Origin: Cryptomeria japonica
Taxonomy: Eukaryota > Streptophyta > Pinopsida > Cupressales > Cupressaceae
Length of the DNA: 64,000 nucleotides
Reading direction: 5' to 3'
Assembly (NCBI RefSeq): GCF_030272615.1
Contig: NC_081415.1
Coordinates: 102,216,796 to 102,280,795, forward strand
Part shown: one piece after another, positions 36,346-47,354 of the stretch
How positions within the stretch are numbered: position 1 is the stretch's first letter
Layout: each line of letters opens with the position of its first letter
Translations under genes and position numbers: made by a program
The notes under the pieces: generated by a model
The model's input: the letters and a program-made list of their open reading frames with translations, nothing else
What the model was told of the DNA's origin: nothing
Databases searched by the model: none

Positions 36346-36722
36346 AAAAAATGGTTACAAGGGTGATCGTGACCCCTGCATGTCAGTTTGGGAGTGTATG
36401 GAAGTGCATGCACTTGACTTGTACATGCAAGCAACCTAGCCATACCCAGAAGGGGCAATCCTGAGAAGATGGATTGACTAACCATCTAAAGTCAGACATG
36501 ACATAAGTCACCAAGCATGGCCCCGTACCTCCCTTGATGGAAATCCTGCCAAAAAACATTTAATACACCCTTGTGGCTCCACAAAAGAAAGTGCACAAGT
36601 CACCAAAACTATCAGAGCATTAAAATCCTTGAGTGTCGATCATGCCATCTGGAAGTGTCGCCAGTCGGAAGGAAGTCCGGAGACTTTAGAAGCTTGGACT
36701 CCTGAATTGAGGAAGACAAGGG

Positions 36723-37370
36723 AAGGAGCAAGGAACTTCGGAACCTCGAGGTTCTGGAGTTCTGGGATAGAGAGAGGAAGAGAAGAAAAGGAACTTTGAA
36801 ACCTCGGGGTTCCAGAGTTCCTGAGAGAAGAAGGGGAAGCGAGGAAGAGGACTTCGGAACCTCGAGGTTCTTGAGCTCTGAAGAAAAGAAGGAAGAAGGG
36901 CTAGGAGGGAACTTCAGAACCTTGGGGTTCCAGAGTTCCGGGGAAGGCAAGGTAAGGAAACTTCGGAACCTTGGGGATCTAGAGTTTTGGGGAAGGCAAG
37001 GGAAGGGAACTTCAGAACCTCGAGGTTTTGAAGTTCCAGGGAAATGCGCAAAGGAACTTTGGAACCTCGGGGTTCCAGAGTTTCGAGAAATGGAAGAAGA
37101 AAAGAAGGAACTTCGGAACCTCGGGGTTCCGAAGTTCCGGAGGAGGGGCTAAGCTAGGGAAGCGAGGTTCCAGAGTTCTAAAGAAGGGAAGGGGAAGGGA
37201 GAAGAACTTTGAAACCTCGAGGTTCCTGAGTTTTGGAGAAACTGGACAAAAGCTAAGGGAAGGAAGGGAACTCTGGAACCTCAAGGTTCCGAAGTTCTGG
37301 ATCAAGAAAGAAAATGGCTAAGGCAAAGAACTTTGGAACCCTGAGGTTCTGGAGTTCCGGGGGAAGACAA
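36723..37370. repeat. Self-complementary minisatellite in D left LTR
   Basis: About 12 units, 45-62 bp apart, share GGAACTTCGGAACCTCG followed by AGGTTCCGGAGTTCC or close variants. Each unit is an imperfect palindrome whose halves pair (GAACTTCGGAACC with GGTTCCGAAGTTC). Spacers are purine-rich (aagaagggaagg). Variation is largely C/T and G/A. Confidence 0.9.
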
Positions 37371-37824
37371 AAAGAGGGCCTAGGAACTTCTGACAAGGAA
37401 ACACTTCAAACCATGATTCCACTACTTTTATCCTCGATCAACTGGAGCAGTGCTGGTCCATGGAACATATCTCTGATCGGTTCCTACTGATGGACCAAGG
37501 GTGTCATAAAATGACAACATTTTTGGCGATTTCTGTGGGATGCTTGCCTGCTAAGCATATAGATCATTAGCATGTGTAATCCATTGGGAAAAGAGTCACA
37601 ACTACAAGAAAGAAGAAAACTCTCTCCTCTATAACTTGCAAAGGATCAAGATCAGCCATTCTAAAGAGGAACAGCCTGTGCTCGTGCACTTCTTGGAAAA
37701 CAAGAAACCTAACTAATATTTACATTGTTACAATAAGAGGCAACTTATTTCTTTTTCCTCTATCTAAGAGGAACCTTTTAAAGGAGTTGATCCCCCTCAT
37801 ACCATTGTTACATTCACCATCTAG

Positions 37825-39554
37825 CTACAATGGTTGAAATCTCTTGTATGCATGCATTAGATCCCACATACTACTCATGTGGTGAAATATCACTTCACCA
37901 TTTACCTTGCCACCATAGGGAAGCCATAAAAAATAGCCACCTGAGACATCTGAGGATGCATGAAGCATACACATAGTAGCAAGGGGGGAGTTTTTTAGGA
38001 GTCGGATAGCATCAAAAGAACTACTCCTTGCAAAAGAGAAGGCATCTCTTTTATACAAGGGGGCATCATTTTTTCCACAATAGTCGACCTCCTCTTGGCG
38101 TGATTTGAAACCAAAAGAAAAGGCCTCGAACTCACATGGTGATGAAAAGTATACCATATCTCTATCTTGGCCAGCACAAGGAGGCTCTTCAGACACATCA
38201 AATTCGAAAGTTTGAAGCTTGAGTATACTGTCAAGTTGAGCAACCAAAAGATTGTCGGCATGACCAACATGTTGGTCACAAGTGAAACATTCAAGCTTAG
38301 GCACATCATCCCTAATGCTAAAAGAAACATCTTCACCTTGAATGAAGACCTCATATTCAACATTATAACTTTCAGGGATAGGGGAGAACCAACATACATC
38401 ATAATCACATGTGTTGATATCCAACTCATCAGTGCAAATCTGAGGTTTATGAGACACCTCAAAAGAAGAACTAAAATCCTTAGATTGTCTCCTTGTTTTT
38501 GTTTCCTCCTCCAAGCAACATAATGCAACAACCTCAGGTTCATGGTATGATCCATCCACCATGCAATCTGCAATAAAAACATTACCCCCAATGCCCTCCT
38601 CAACACTATCTTGTTGCTCCAGAGCTACCACCAGGGGAGGTGTAGACATATCCTTCTCCTCATTATCAATAAAGAAAGGAAGATTATCAAATGAGAGGAT
38701 ATTGTCTTCCTCTTTACCTTCACACTCCTCATGTTAAATGACTTGTTGTTGCAACTGATTGTTCTCAATATCCTCCTATAGCATTGTCAATTCCTCCTCC
38801 TTTAGAGCATATGAAGATTCCTCAATGGCTAATTAAACCCCTTCGTCATGATGAGGATGGGAACCATCTGTCCTCCATACAACAGGTCTACCCTTAAAAA
38901 GGGAGATAGCATCAGGAAAGGGCCTAGGTGGTGGGGTGTTTTGCAAAAGGTACTAAGGAGAAGGCTCTTGTATAACAATAGTTGGAGCTCCCTTGAAACT
39001 TGGAACTTTAAAACTAGGGGGGAAGTTGAAGGCTTGGGAGGTCTCCCCTACCTAAAGCTTGGGATTTCAAACTTAGGAACCCTCAGGGCAAAAACCTCCT
39101 CCTGTATAAGTTGCATCTCTATGGCTGCTAGTTGACCACTTTCTTTCTTCCTAGCAGAGGCAAGTTGTCTTGCAAGGAACTCCCTATGTTGTCTTTGGGC
39201 TCCCATTTGTTTTTGTTTAAGTTGATCTTGATAAGAAAGTTGATCCTACTGTAAATCCCACTCTTGTTGTCTCTTCAACTCCTCCAACTGCTTGGTAAAA
39301 TCAAGCAACACACTTTTGATTTCTGCAATTTGTCTTTTTTCATCATCTTGGGGCTAGTTGGGCTACCAAGAAGGTTGAGCAGGGTTGGGTGTGTGGCAAG
39401 CATTAGGAAAGTACCCACCTGTTGCTAAAGTGAAGTTGTTTGGCATGAAACTAGGAGCAGTCCTAGTTTGACCCTGTTGGTAAGCAGGCAGAAAATGGTT
39501 GGCATTCTCATATAATGGGGGTGAATAAAAGTTACACCCATGATATGAACTCAT
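37825..39554 (-). pseudogene. D internal ORF of unknown function
   Basis: ATG 39554 (MSSYHGCNFYSPPLYENA) opens a reading that can be followed for about 575 codons to TAA at 37825, with one frame change near 39040 and about eight in-frame stops in the first 300 codons. The last 275 codons (38649-37825) are open. Residues about 70-160 are Gln/Lys/Glu-rich (KQLEELKRQQEWDLQ, QDQLKQKQMGAQRQHREF) and likely coiled-coil. A Pro-rich middle (NTPPPRPFPDAISLFKGRP) follows, then an acidic region, then a C-terminal part with several Cys and aromatic residues (DVCWFSPIPESYNVEYEVF, GGYFLWLPYGGKV). I know no family for it. The long open tail in a decayed element implies it once encoded a protein. Confidence 0.65.
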
Positions 39555-39739
39555 TTTAAAGCATTTGAAATAGATGGAGCTTGTTTAACAAAATTCTTAA
39601 AAGAGCAGACAGGCCCTCTCAACCAGAGACTAATAACATACCACAGATCCACCAAATGATTGCAAAGTTGCCAAATGCTTGAAAGATGTTGCTTCCAAAG
39701 GCTTGATGAACTGAAGAATGCATTGAACCTCCAGTTGAC

Positions 39740-39900
39740 TTGGGCTTAGGACTGCATGACTTTGAAACCTTGGTGTTCTAGAGTTGAGGACTTAGGCACT
39801 TCGGAACCTAGGGGTTCCGGACTTGGGAACTTCAGAACCTGGGGGTTCCGAAGTTGGTGACTTGGGAACCTAGGGTTCTGAGGTCGCAGAGTTAGGAACT
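39740..39900. repeat. Internal copies of the D minisatellite unit
   Basis: Three or four units of the LTR minisatellite type (GGAACCTAGGGGTTCCGG, GAACCTGGGGGTTCCGAAG) lie inside the element near the PBS, outside both LTRs. Confidence 0.75.
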
Positions 39901-40016
39901 TCATATGAACAAGAACTGGACTTTGAGTAGAGTCACCAAGTGCTTGAAAGGTAATTGCATCTAAAGGCTGAAACACTAAGAATAACATTGAATCCTTAGC
40001 ATGTATGTTGAACTAA

Positions 40017-40034
40017 GTCCCATCGGGTGTGCCA
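40017..40034 (-). other. D primer-binding site
   Basis: On the minus strand TGGCACACCCGATGGGAC begins 5 bases inside the right LTR; it differs from the G1 PBS by one transition. It places the 5' LTR on the right. Confidence 0.75.
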
Positions 40035-40039
40035 AAAAT

Positions 40040-41823
40040 TGTTATCACAAAAGCTCGCACCCTTGTTGAGCTATCAATTGAGCAACCTTGTGAAACATGG
40101 AAACAACCCCGAAGTGTGGGACCTTGCGCAAGGGGGTTGAATCTCTGGAGAATGTCGGCTTCCTTCTCAATCCAGGTGCAGGTGTTGAACCAACTCAACA
40201 CTTTAAAACTATGTCCTAAACCTATCCTCACAACTTGCAGAGGTAAAGGGAAGAGAGAATGCTTGGAATAGAAGGAGGTGATGCACCAAGAACAGATCAT
40301 TCCTCTCCCCACCGAGATGGCACAAAGAATTAACTAAAACACCCAGGAGATGTACAAACTTCAGTTGCATGAGTGACTCCAATGCATGTATAGAGGTTAG
40401 AATTCGCTGAGTGTCAAGAAGGGAGAAGGATTCCCACAAGTCACACTCAGAAAACAAGTTAACACAACATATATGGAGAGAAAATCCATAAGACATACAC
40501 CTATGATGAAGGTAAGAAAACATGCACAACATGCATAGGTTGAAAGAAGGCAAGAATGGTGATTTTCAATTAATTATAAGGCCAAAGGCCAAACTTAAAG
40601 TTGCATAAATGCAAGATAAATACAAGAGAAGTAGAAGAGAATGGGATAGCTCAACCCAATAGGGAGAGAACCCCTTACAATGAGGCTTAATAGCCTTTAT
40701 ATAGAAAAAATGGTTACAAGGGTGATAATGACCCCTGCATGTCATTTTGGGAGTGCAGGGAAGTGCATGCACTTGACTTGTACATGGAAGCAACCTAGCC
40801 ATACCCAGAAGGGGAAATCTTGAGAAGATGGATTGACTAACCTTCCAAAGTCAGACATGACATAAGTCACCAAGGATTGCCCTATAACTCCCTTGATGGA
40901 AATCTTGCCAAAAAACATTTAATACACCCTTGTGGCTCCACAAAAGAAAGTGCACAAGTCACCAAAACTGTCAAAGCATTAAAAGCATTGAGTGTCGATC
41001 ACGCTATCTGGAAGTGTCACTAGTTGGAAGGAAGTCTGGAGACTTTGGAAGCTCAAACTCCCGAAGTGAGGAAGACAAGGGAAGGAGCAAGGAACTTCGG
41101 AACCTCACGGTTCCAGAGTTCCAGAGAACTTCAAAAGGCTAAGGAAAGAACTTCGGAACCTCAGGGTTCCGGAGTTCCGGGATAGAGAGAGGAAGAGAAG
41201 AAAAGGAACTTCAGAACCTTGGGGTTCTGGAGTTCTAGAGAGAAAAAGGGGAAGCGAGGAAGAGGACTTCGGAACCTCAGGATTTTGGATTTCTGAAGAA
41301 AAGAAGGAAGAAGGGCTAGGAGGGAATTTCAGAACCTCAGAGTTCTAGAGTTCCAGGGAACTACGCAAAGAAACTCCAGAACATCGAGGCTCCAAAGTTA
41401 TGGGAAAGGGGAGAAGAAAAGAAGGAAGGGTTCCGAAGTTCCAAAGGAGGGGCTAAGCTAGGGAAGCAAGGTTTTAGAGTTCTAAAGAAAGGAAGGGGAA
41501 GAGAGAAGAACTTCAAAACCTTGAGGTTTCGGAGTTCCAGAGAAACTGGAGAAAATCTAAGGGAAGGAAGGGAACTTCGGAACCTTAGGATTCTGGAGTT
41601 CCGGATCAAGAAAGAAAATGGCTAAGGCAAAGAACTTCAGAACCCAGGGGTTTCAGAGTTCCGGGGGAAGAGAAAAAGAGGGCCTAGGAACTTCTGACAA
41701 GGCAACACTTCAAACCATGATTCCACTACTTTTATCCTTGATCAATTGGAGCAGCGCTGGTCCATGGAACATATCTCTGATCGGTTCCTACTGATGGACC
41801 AAGGGTGTCATAAAATGACAACA
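40040..41823 (-). repeat. D 5' LTR (right copy)
   Basis: Reads TGTTGTCATTTTATGAC on the minus strand and ends GTGATAACA. Contains the TATA box at 40693-40704 and a minisatellite at 41085-41670. Confidence 0.9.
41085..41670. repeat. Self-complementary minisatellite in D right LTR
   Basis: About ten units of the same palindromic type as at 36723-37370; some units of the left copy are missing or reduced (for example around 41410). Confidence 0.88.
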
Positions 41824-41882
41824 GGACCCATAGAGAATACCTCCATCCAAGGATCAAGGTATGCACTTACATTTGTTGATGA
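41824..41882 (+). pseudogene. B integrase fragment between D and H
   Basis: The bases after D give GPIENTSIQGSRYALTFVD, the integrase core just after the first catalytic Asp, continuing the B text cut at 35701. At about 41882 it passes without a break into RT text of element H. The rest of B integrase and the start of its RT are missing. Confidence 0.8.
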
Positions 41883-43012
41883 GGAAGTTTATATTGAGCA
41901 ACCTGATGGTTTTTCACTTTCAGATGATAAAAACATGGTTTGCAGGTTAAAGAAAGACTTATATGGATTGAAACGAGCACCTTGGTTTCACTAAAGGTAA
42001 TGCTCACAGTAATCTATATTATAAAGTCACTGATGATGATATACTAATTATTGAAGTCTTTGTTGATGACATCATTTTTGGAGGTGAGGATAAGTTATGC
42101 ATGGAATTTTCTAAAAATATGGATAATGAATTTAAAATATCTAGGATAGGGGAAATGAATTTTTTCTTAGGTTTGCAAATTACTCAGACTAATAAAGGTA
42201 TTTTCATCTGTCAAATTAAATATGCTAGGGAGTTGTTGAATAAATTTGGTATGGAAAATTCTAAACCGGTTAGTACTCCTATGGTTACAAGTGAGAAATT
42301 GACAAAGAAAGATGAATCTGCACCGATAAATCCTACAAGATACAAGTCTATGATTGGAGGTCTATTATATTTGAGTCAGATTAGACTGGATATAATGAAT
42401 GCAGTTTGCATTGCATCAAGATATCAAAGTGATCCTAGAGAAAATCATGAGAGTGCGGTGAAAAGGATTTTTAGATACTTACAAGGTACATCTAAATATG
42501 GTTTGTGGTATCTTAAAAATGATGACTTTACTTTATGTGCATATACAGATGTAGATTGGGAAGGTGATGTTGATGATCGGAAGAGTACTTCAGGTGGAGA
42601 TTTTTTTCTTGGAAAGAAACTTATTTCATGGATCAACAAGAAACAATCATGTACTTTTCTATCTACTATTGAAGTTGAGTATGTTGTTGCTACTACTAAC
42701 TGTACACAAGTTCTATGGATGAAGAAAATGTTGAAGGACATAAAAGTGCATTGCAATGGATCAGTAGTTATTCACTGTGATAACTCTGCTGCTATAGACA
42801 TATCAAAGAATCTAGTATTTCACTCTAAGACAAAGCACATATCTATCAAGTCTAACTTTTTGAAGGACAAGGTGGAATAAAATGAAGTTAGATTCGTTTA
42901 TGTGAACACTAAAGAGCATATTGCAGACATCTTAACTAAACCTTTGCCTAAAGAATCATTTGAGTACCTCATAGACAGATTACGGGTTTCTACCCCTTCG
43001 GTAGAAACCTGA
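41883..43012 (+). pseudogene. H reverse transcriptase (3' part) and RNase H
   Basis: RT text begins at [16 protein letters not shown], then LKKDLYGLKRAPW. About 40 bases are missing near 41985 and the frame changes. It continues with [15 protein letters not shown] (catalytic FVDD), FFLGLQITQTNKGIF, TPMVTSEKL, and RNase H motifs DVDWEGDVDDRKST, EVEYVVATTN (STTEAEY changed), HCDNSAAIDIS and KTKHISIKSNF. A TAA at 42878 interrupts; the frame then runs to TGA near 43012 (ADILTKPLPKE). It belongs to the same copia group as C and F. Confidence 0.88.
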
Positions 43013-43365
43013 TTGGTGCTATTTGGCATTAGTCTGGTATGCATTATTAGAGCTATTATTCATTTCGGATTGATGTGGTGATGCTATTACTCAAGGGGAG
43101 TAGTTAGCCTTATGATTCAATGGTTTATGATTTTGCTTTGATATTTATGTCAAATTCTTCACATTGATGACAAAGGGGGAGAGATATTCATGTGAAAAAC
43201 TTAAGGAGTTATATACATTAGGGGGAGAAATTTTAAGAACTTAACTAAGATATCATCTACAGGGAGAGTATGAATCAGAACTTCATTGCTATATTCTTGT
43301 GTGGGAGATTTGTTTGGCATTTCTTAGCACTTGGATGTTTTTCACATATAGTGTTGCCATCAATG

Positions 43366-43379
43366 CCAAAGGGAGAGAT
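43366..43379 (+). other. H polypurine tract
   Basis: GCCAAAGGGAGAGAT directly before the 3' LTR; a second PPT-like word (GACAAAGGGGGAGAG) is at about 43168-43182. Confidence 0.85.
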
Positions 43380-44611
43380 TGTTGGCTATTTGATGGAATT
43401 GATTATGTGTTGCAAATTGATGTTTTGTCATTGATGTCAACACTAGCCGCTTTGGTTTTTTACCGGTATCCTTTTGGTCCAAGTAGGATGATTGGTTTCT
43501 GGTTGGTAATATCATGTTGATCTGGTATACTCCAATATGTTTTGGCTTATGGAATTGGCTTAGATCTTCTATTCATGCTACTCAAATACATTTTCAGCCA
43601 GTTGGTATTGATCTAGTGATCAGATGCTATATTGTATGCTGGTAAGTCTGGTTTATTGATCCGGTGAGGGTTTCACTGGCAGAACTTTGTTGAAGATCTT
43701 TTGATATTATGCATAGGTGGTGTTGGTGCGGATTCTAGTAGGGATTAGGGATGTTGATGGTGATCGTGTTTGAGACTTGACTAATTGGGATCATTGCTTT
43801 AGCATGTGTGGACCTAAATTGGGTCTAGTACTATCTAGGTTATGGATCGGCTTAATGTAATGTGTTGATTGGACTTCTCGATGTGTTTTCGAGATGATTT
43901 ATGGGTTGAATATTATTTGTTAGGTCTCAGGCCGACATGTTTTATAATTATGTAATAGGATTTATTGTCTAGGTAGCCGACCTAATTGTTTAAGGTCGAG
44001 GGTTTGTATATATATGTGTATGGTCTCATTGTAGATCAATGAATGGAATGGTATGCAAGCGAATAATGTAATAATCATTCATGTAGAGGATTTGGTCGAT
44101 CATAGGTGATCAAGTTGGGTTTATGCAAGAGGTTTACATCCTCCGGTATTGAGCTTAACCAGAACTGTACTCAGGCATAGGATATGCTATTATTGCAGTT
44201 CATTCTTCCTTCCGGATTGTAGTCTGGATTTCTTATGTAGTCAGTGAGACTCCTTTCGTAATGAGCAGTCTGCTCTAGGCTCTTGGCCTTCCTGCAAGTG
44301 TAGGCCCCTCAATTGTAATCATATACTTACCGCAGAAGTATTATCTAACTGTGGGTAGGCTTCCCACCATGGTTTTTCCCTTTACCGGGTTTTTCATCTA
44401 CAAATCTCGGTGTCATGTGGATGGTATATTTTCTCTAATTGCCGGTTGTGCTTAATTGGTATATTTGTTATTCTCGTAATTGGTTTATGTATTCTAGTAT
44501 TGATCTTATGTGTTCTGATATTAAATTTTTAATTGCTTAAGGTTCTGGTAATTTGGTGACAACTGATTCACCCCCCCTCAGTTGTCCTCCAATTATTTGA
44601 ACTGTCTAATA
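43380..44611 (+). repeat. H 3' LTR
   Basis: Starts TGTTGGCTATTTG and ends approximately GTCTAATA (CA changed to TA). TGTCATTGATGTCAACA is near the start, GTATATATATG at about 44006 is a TATA candidate, the hairpin motif is at 44369-44397 (ATGG and TCAT arms), and TTCACCCCCCCTC is near the end. Confidence 0.82.
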
Positions 44612-46023
44612 AAACTAAGTTGAATACAAATAATTAAGTTACTAAGTTTAAAGCTAGATTAGTTGCTAGAGGTTTTTCTCAAATTGAAGGCTTAGATTAT
44701 AATGAAACTTTTGCTCATGTTGTTAAAATGCCTACCATTAAACTTGTTCTTGCTTTAGCTTCTACTATGAATTGACATATTCATCAAATGGATGTTAAAA
44801 GTGCTTTTCTAAATGGTGATTTACATGAGGAAATTTATATGTCCCAACCTCTAGGTTTTGTTAAGGAAGGTAATGAACATTTAGTTTGCAAGTTAAAGAA
44901 ATCAATTTATGGTTTGAAACAATCACCTGGGGAATGGTATTCTAAGATAAATGCATTCTTTCTTTCTCAAGGTTTTATTAGAAACAAAAATGATCCAAAT
45001 TTATATATTAAACATAGGGAATATGACATTGTGATTATTATTTTATATGTAGATGATTTAATTCTAACTTCAAGTTCAAATAATTTGATTTTTGAAATTA
45101 AGTATCAACTTACTCAAAAGTTTCAAATGACTGATTTAGGACTTTTACATTATTTTTTGGGAATGAAAATTTGGCAAACAAGTAATGGTATTTTTCTCTT
45201 TCAAAGTAAATATGCTCAATATCTTCTAGACAAGTTTAAAATGAATGATGCTAATCATATTTCTACTCCTTGTGAATTAGGAACAAAGTTAATGCTTGAT
45301 ATGAATACTCCTTTAGTTGATGCTACTTTATATAGACAACTAGTTGGAAGTTTAAATTATTTAACTCTTACTAGACGAGATATTGCTTATAGTGTGGGTT
45401 TAGTTTCTAGATTTATGTCTAAACCTCAACAAACTCACTTTAAAGTTGCAAAAAAAAAAATTGAGATATATTAAAGGAACTATTAATGTTGGTTTATTTT
45501 ATGATGCAAATTCTGATTTTACTTTAAAAGGATTTATTGATTTGGATCTAGAGGGAGATCCCAATGATGGGAAATCTACTTGTGGATATTGTTTCTTTGT
45601 TGGTTCAAATGTCATTTCTTGGAATAGTAAGAAACAACAATCTACTTCACTTGGTTCCACCGAAGCTGAATATAAAGGATGCACTAATGCCTCTAAAGAA
45701 GTCTTATGGCTTAGAAGATTGCTTGAAGATTTGGGGCTACCTCAACAAGATCCAACACCTTTGTATTGTGACAATCAAAGTGCCATTTCCTTGGTTAAGA
45801 ATCCTATCTTCCATGCAAGGACCAAACATATTGCTCTCCAACACTACTTTATTAGAGAACAAATTGAAAACAAGCAAGTTTCACTTCTATATTGCAAGAG
45901 TGAAGATCAAGTTGTTGATATTTTAACAAAGCCACTTTGTAAAGAAAAGTTTCAATTTCATTGTAAAAATCTTGGTTTTCAACCCATTAAAGGGTTTGAT
46001 GTAAACTCCCCAAGTAGAGCTTT
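44612..46023 (+). pseudogene. B reverse transcriptase and RNase H
   Basis: The text resumes at KTKLNTNN, then [59 protein letters not shown] (catalytic YVDD), then RNase H motifs DLDLEGDPNDGKST, GSTEAEYKG, YCDNQSAISL and HARTKHIALQHYF. A TGA near 44775 replaces the Trp of the copia consensus. A frameshift lies in an A-run at 45450-45460. The ORF ends just before the polypurine tract. The YVDD-GSTEAEY style differs from that of C, F and H, so B is a different copia lineage. Confidence 0.92.
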
Positions 46024-46032
46024 AAGGGGGGG
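46024..46032 (+). other. B polypurine tract
   Basis: AAGGGGGGG touches the 3' LTR start. Confidence 0.9.
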
Positions 46033-46552
46033 TGTTAGAATATTTAATCTTTACTTGGCTGAGGTTTATTTGTATTTAGTTTGGGATATTCCTTTTGAAT
46101 ACCTACATGTAATTTGTCTTCTAGTATATGTGTGAGGAGAAGTCATTTCTTTTATTTTCCTTTATTAAGGAGTATTAGATTTCCTCCTTAAGAGGAAGTT
46201 GACACATTGCACACACATATTATGAATGGTGGCATTCATAGATTTGGAAGTTACTTTATATCTCCTCTTCTCATCTCTATTTAAGAGATGCTTCTCCTTT
46301 AATTCTTCACTTTTGATATCATTGTAATGAGCTTGTTGCTCTATCTCTCTCTCTGTTTTCTCTTTAGGCTTTGCCTTCATTCATAATACATAAGGGGTTT
46401 TTCTTTGTTTTTCCCCTTTCAAAAGCTCTTGTGTCTCCTCTTCAAACTTTGGGTGATTGCTCTCAAGTTGCTCTCTACTTTGGTAACATTACTTCAATCA
46501 ACATACTTACTTGGATTTATTTTTCATTTTCTTGCTCTTGTATTTCCTTTCA
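46033..46552 (+). repeat. B 3' LTR
   Basis: Near-identical to 25836-26353. After it the C integrase text resumes with the duplicated (A)TTGA. Confidence 0.93.
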
Positions 46553-47250
46553 ATTGATGATTATTCAAAGATGATGTGGGTTACCTTCTTAAGGGAGAAA
46601 TCTAAAGCATTGGAGAAGCTCAATATTTTCAAGGCTATGGTTGAGACAGAGACTAAATTGAAGTTGAAGTGTCTGAAATCTGACAAAGGTGGAGAATTCA
46701 CTTCCCGTGAGTTTAATGCATATTGTGAAGAGAATGGAGTTAAGAGGTAGTTATCTACTCCTAGCACACCACAGTGGAATGGTGTTGTGGAAAGGAAGAA
46801 TAGAATAGTTCAAGAAGCTACTAGAACCATGATGATTGAAGGAAATGTTCCACATGTGTTTTGGAGAGAAGTTGTGAGTACTACAGTATACACTCTTAAC
46901 CGAGAAAATGTCAAAGGTGATACTGGTAAGACTTCCTTTGAGTTATGATTTGGTCATGCTCCTATTGTTAGATATTTCAGAATTTTCAGTAGTAAATGCT
47001 ATATCAAAAGAGATGAAGATCTTGGAAAGTTTGATGCTAGATGTGATGAAGGAATATTTCTTGGTTATTCTACAAAGAGTAAGGTATGTCGGTGTTATAA
47101 TAAAAGATTAAGGAAGATTGTTGAAAGTGGTTATGTGGAGGTTGATGAAGGTAATGTAAGATAGATTAAATCTTGCAGATATGATTCTACTGATTAGGAT
47201 GCCAGTTCAAATAAAGGAAAACAAGTGCAGACACAAAGTCAAGTTCAAAT
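46553..47250 (+). pseudogene. C integrase, second part
   Basis: Continues the C integrase with DYSKMMWVTFLREKSKA, SDKGGEFTSREFNAY (second catalytic Asp) and NGVVERKNRIVQEAT (catalytic Glu), then FLGYSTKSKV and the variable C-terminal part. Stops at 46748, about 46946 and beyond 47160 break it. The catalytic Asp, Asp, Glu triad of C is thus split, the first on the left of B and the other two here. Confidence 0.88.
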
Positions 47251-47354
47251 TGCTCTAGAAAAGCCTGAAAAATGAAGGTGCAAATGCTAATGCATAAGAA
47301 AGAGGTGAAGAGCCTGAAATTCAAGAAAATTCTAAAACTCCTAGGTATGTAAGA

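Larger units (their letters stand above)
35702..37519 (-). repeat. D 3' LTR (left copy)
   Basis: Matches 40040-41823 over its full length except in copy number and content of the minisatellite at 36723-37370. Its outer end has TA in place of TG (TATTATCAC). Confidence 0.88.
35702..41823 (-). mobile_element. Non-autonomous gypsy-type element D (LARD-like)
   Basis: The two long LTRs at 35702-37519 and 40040-41823 are flanked by AGACC (35697-35701) and GGACC (41824-41828), a 5-bp duplication with one transition inside the B integrase. On the minus strand the LTR reads TGTTGTCATTTTATGACA at its start and GTGATAACA at its end. The PBS next to the right LTR is of the same type as in G1. The 2.5-kb inside contains no gag, protease, RT or integrase, only a long ORF of unknown kind (37825-39554). 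Sharing the PBS with G1 suggests, but does not prove, mobilisation by a gypsy helper. Confidence 0.88.
41883..44611 (+). mobile_element. Copia element H, 5'-deleted, inside B
   Basis: Only the RT end, RNase H and 3' LTR (43380-44611) remain. The right edge is followed by AAACT and then B RT (KTKLN), so H entered B between integrase and RT. A deletion then removed B integrase from TFVD on, the H 5' LTR, gag, protease, integrase and part of RT. Confidence 0.8.
25836..46552 (+). mobile_element. Copia element B, inserted in integrase of C
   Basis: Two LTRs (25836-26353 and 46033-46552) begin TGTTAGAATATT and end TTTCCTTTCA. Flanking bases are GTTGA and ATTGA, a 5-bp duplication of the C integrase text with one mismatch. 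A PBS and a polypurine tract (AAGGGGGGG, 46024-46032) are in place. Without its own insertions B is about 5.3 kb. It contains A (26899-33467), D (35702-41823) and H (41883-44611). Because LTR pairs can be followed, B went in after C, and A, D and H after B. Confidence 0.92.

Noticed and set aside
36796-37321. Open frames running through the minisatellite on both strands
   Set aside because: They are Arg/Gly/Phe-rich low-complexity readings of a repeat without a start context or domain, and they differ between the two LTRs.
36723-37370. GAA/TTC words of the D minisatellite as heat-shock elements
   Set aside because: The spacing is GAA-C-TTC or TTC-C-GAA with one base between, while heat-shock elements need two (GAAnnTTC). 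The palindrome alone explains the words.
37520-37545. Plus-strand orientation of D, from a PBS-like TTTTTGGCGATTTCTGTGGG after the left LTR
   Set aside because: The TATA box CTATATAAAGGC, the long ORF and the G1-like PBS all point to the minus strand. The word is noted because it also resembles a gypsy PBS.
41746-41994. An 82-codon plus-strand frame as a gene
   Set aside because: It runs from the D LTR through a B integrase scrap into H RT; it is a join artefact.
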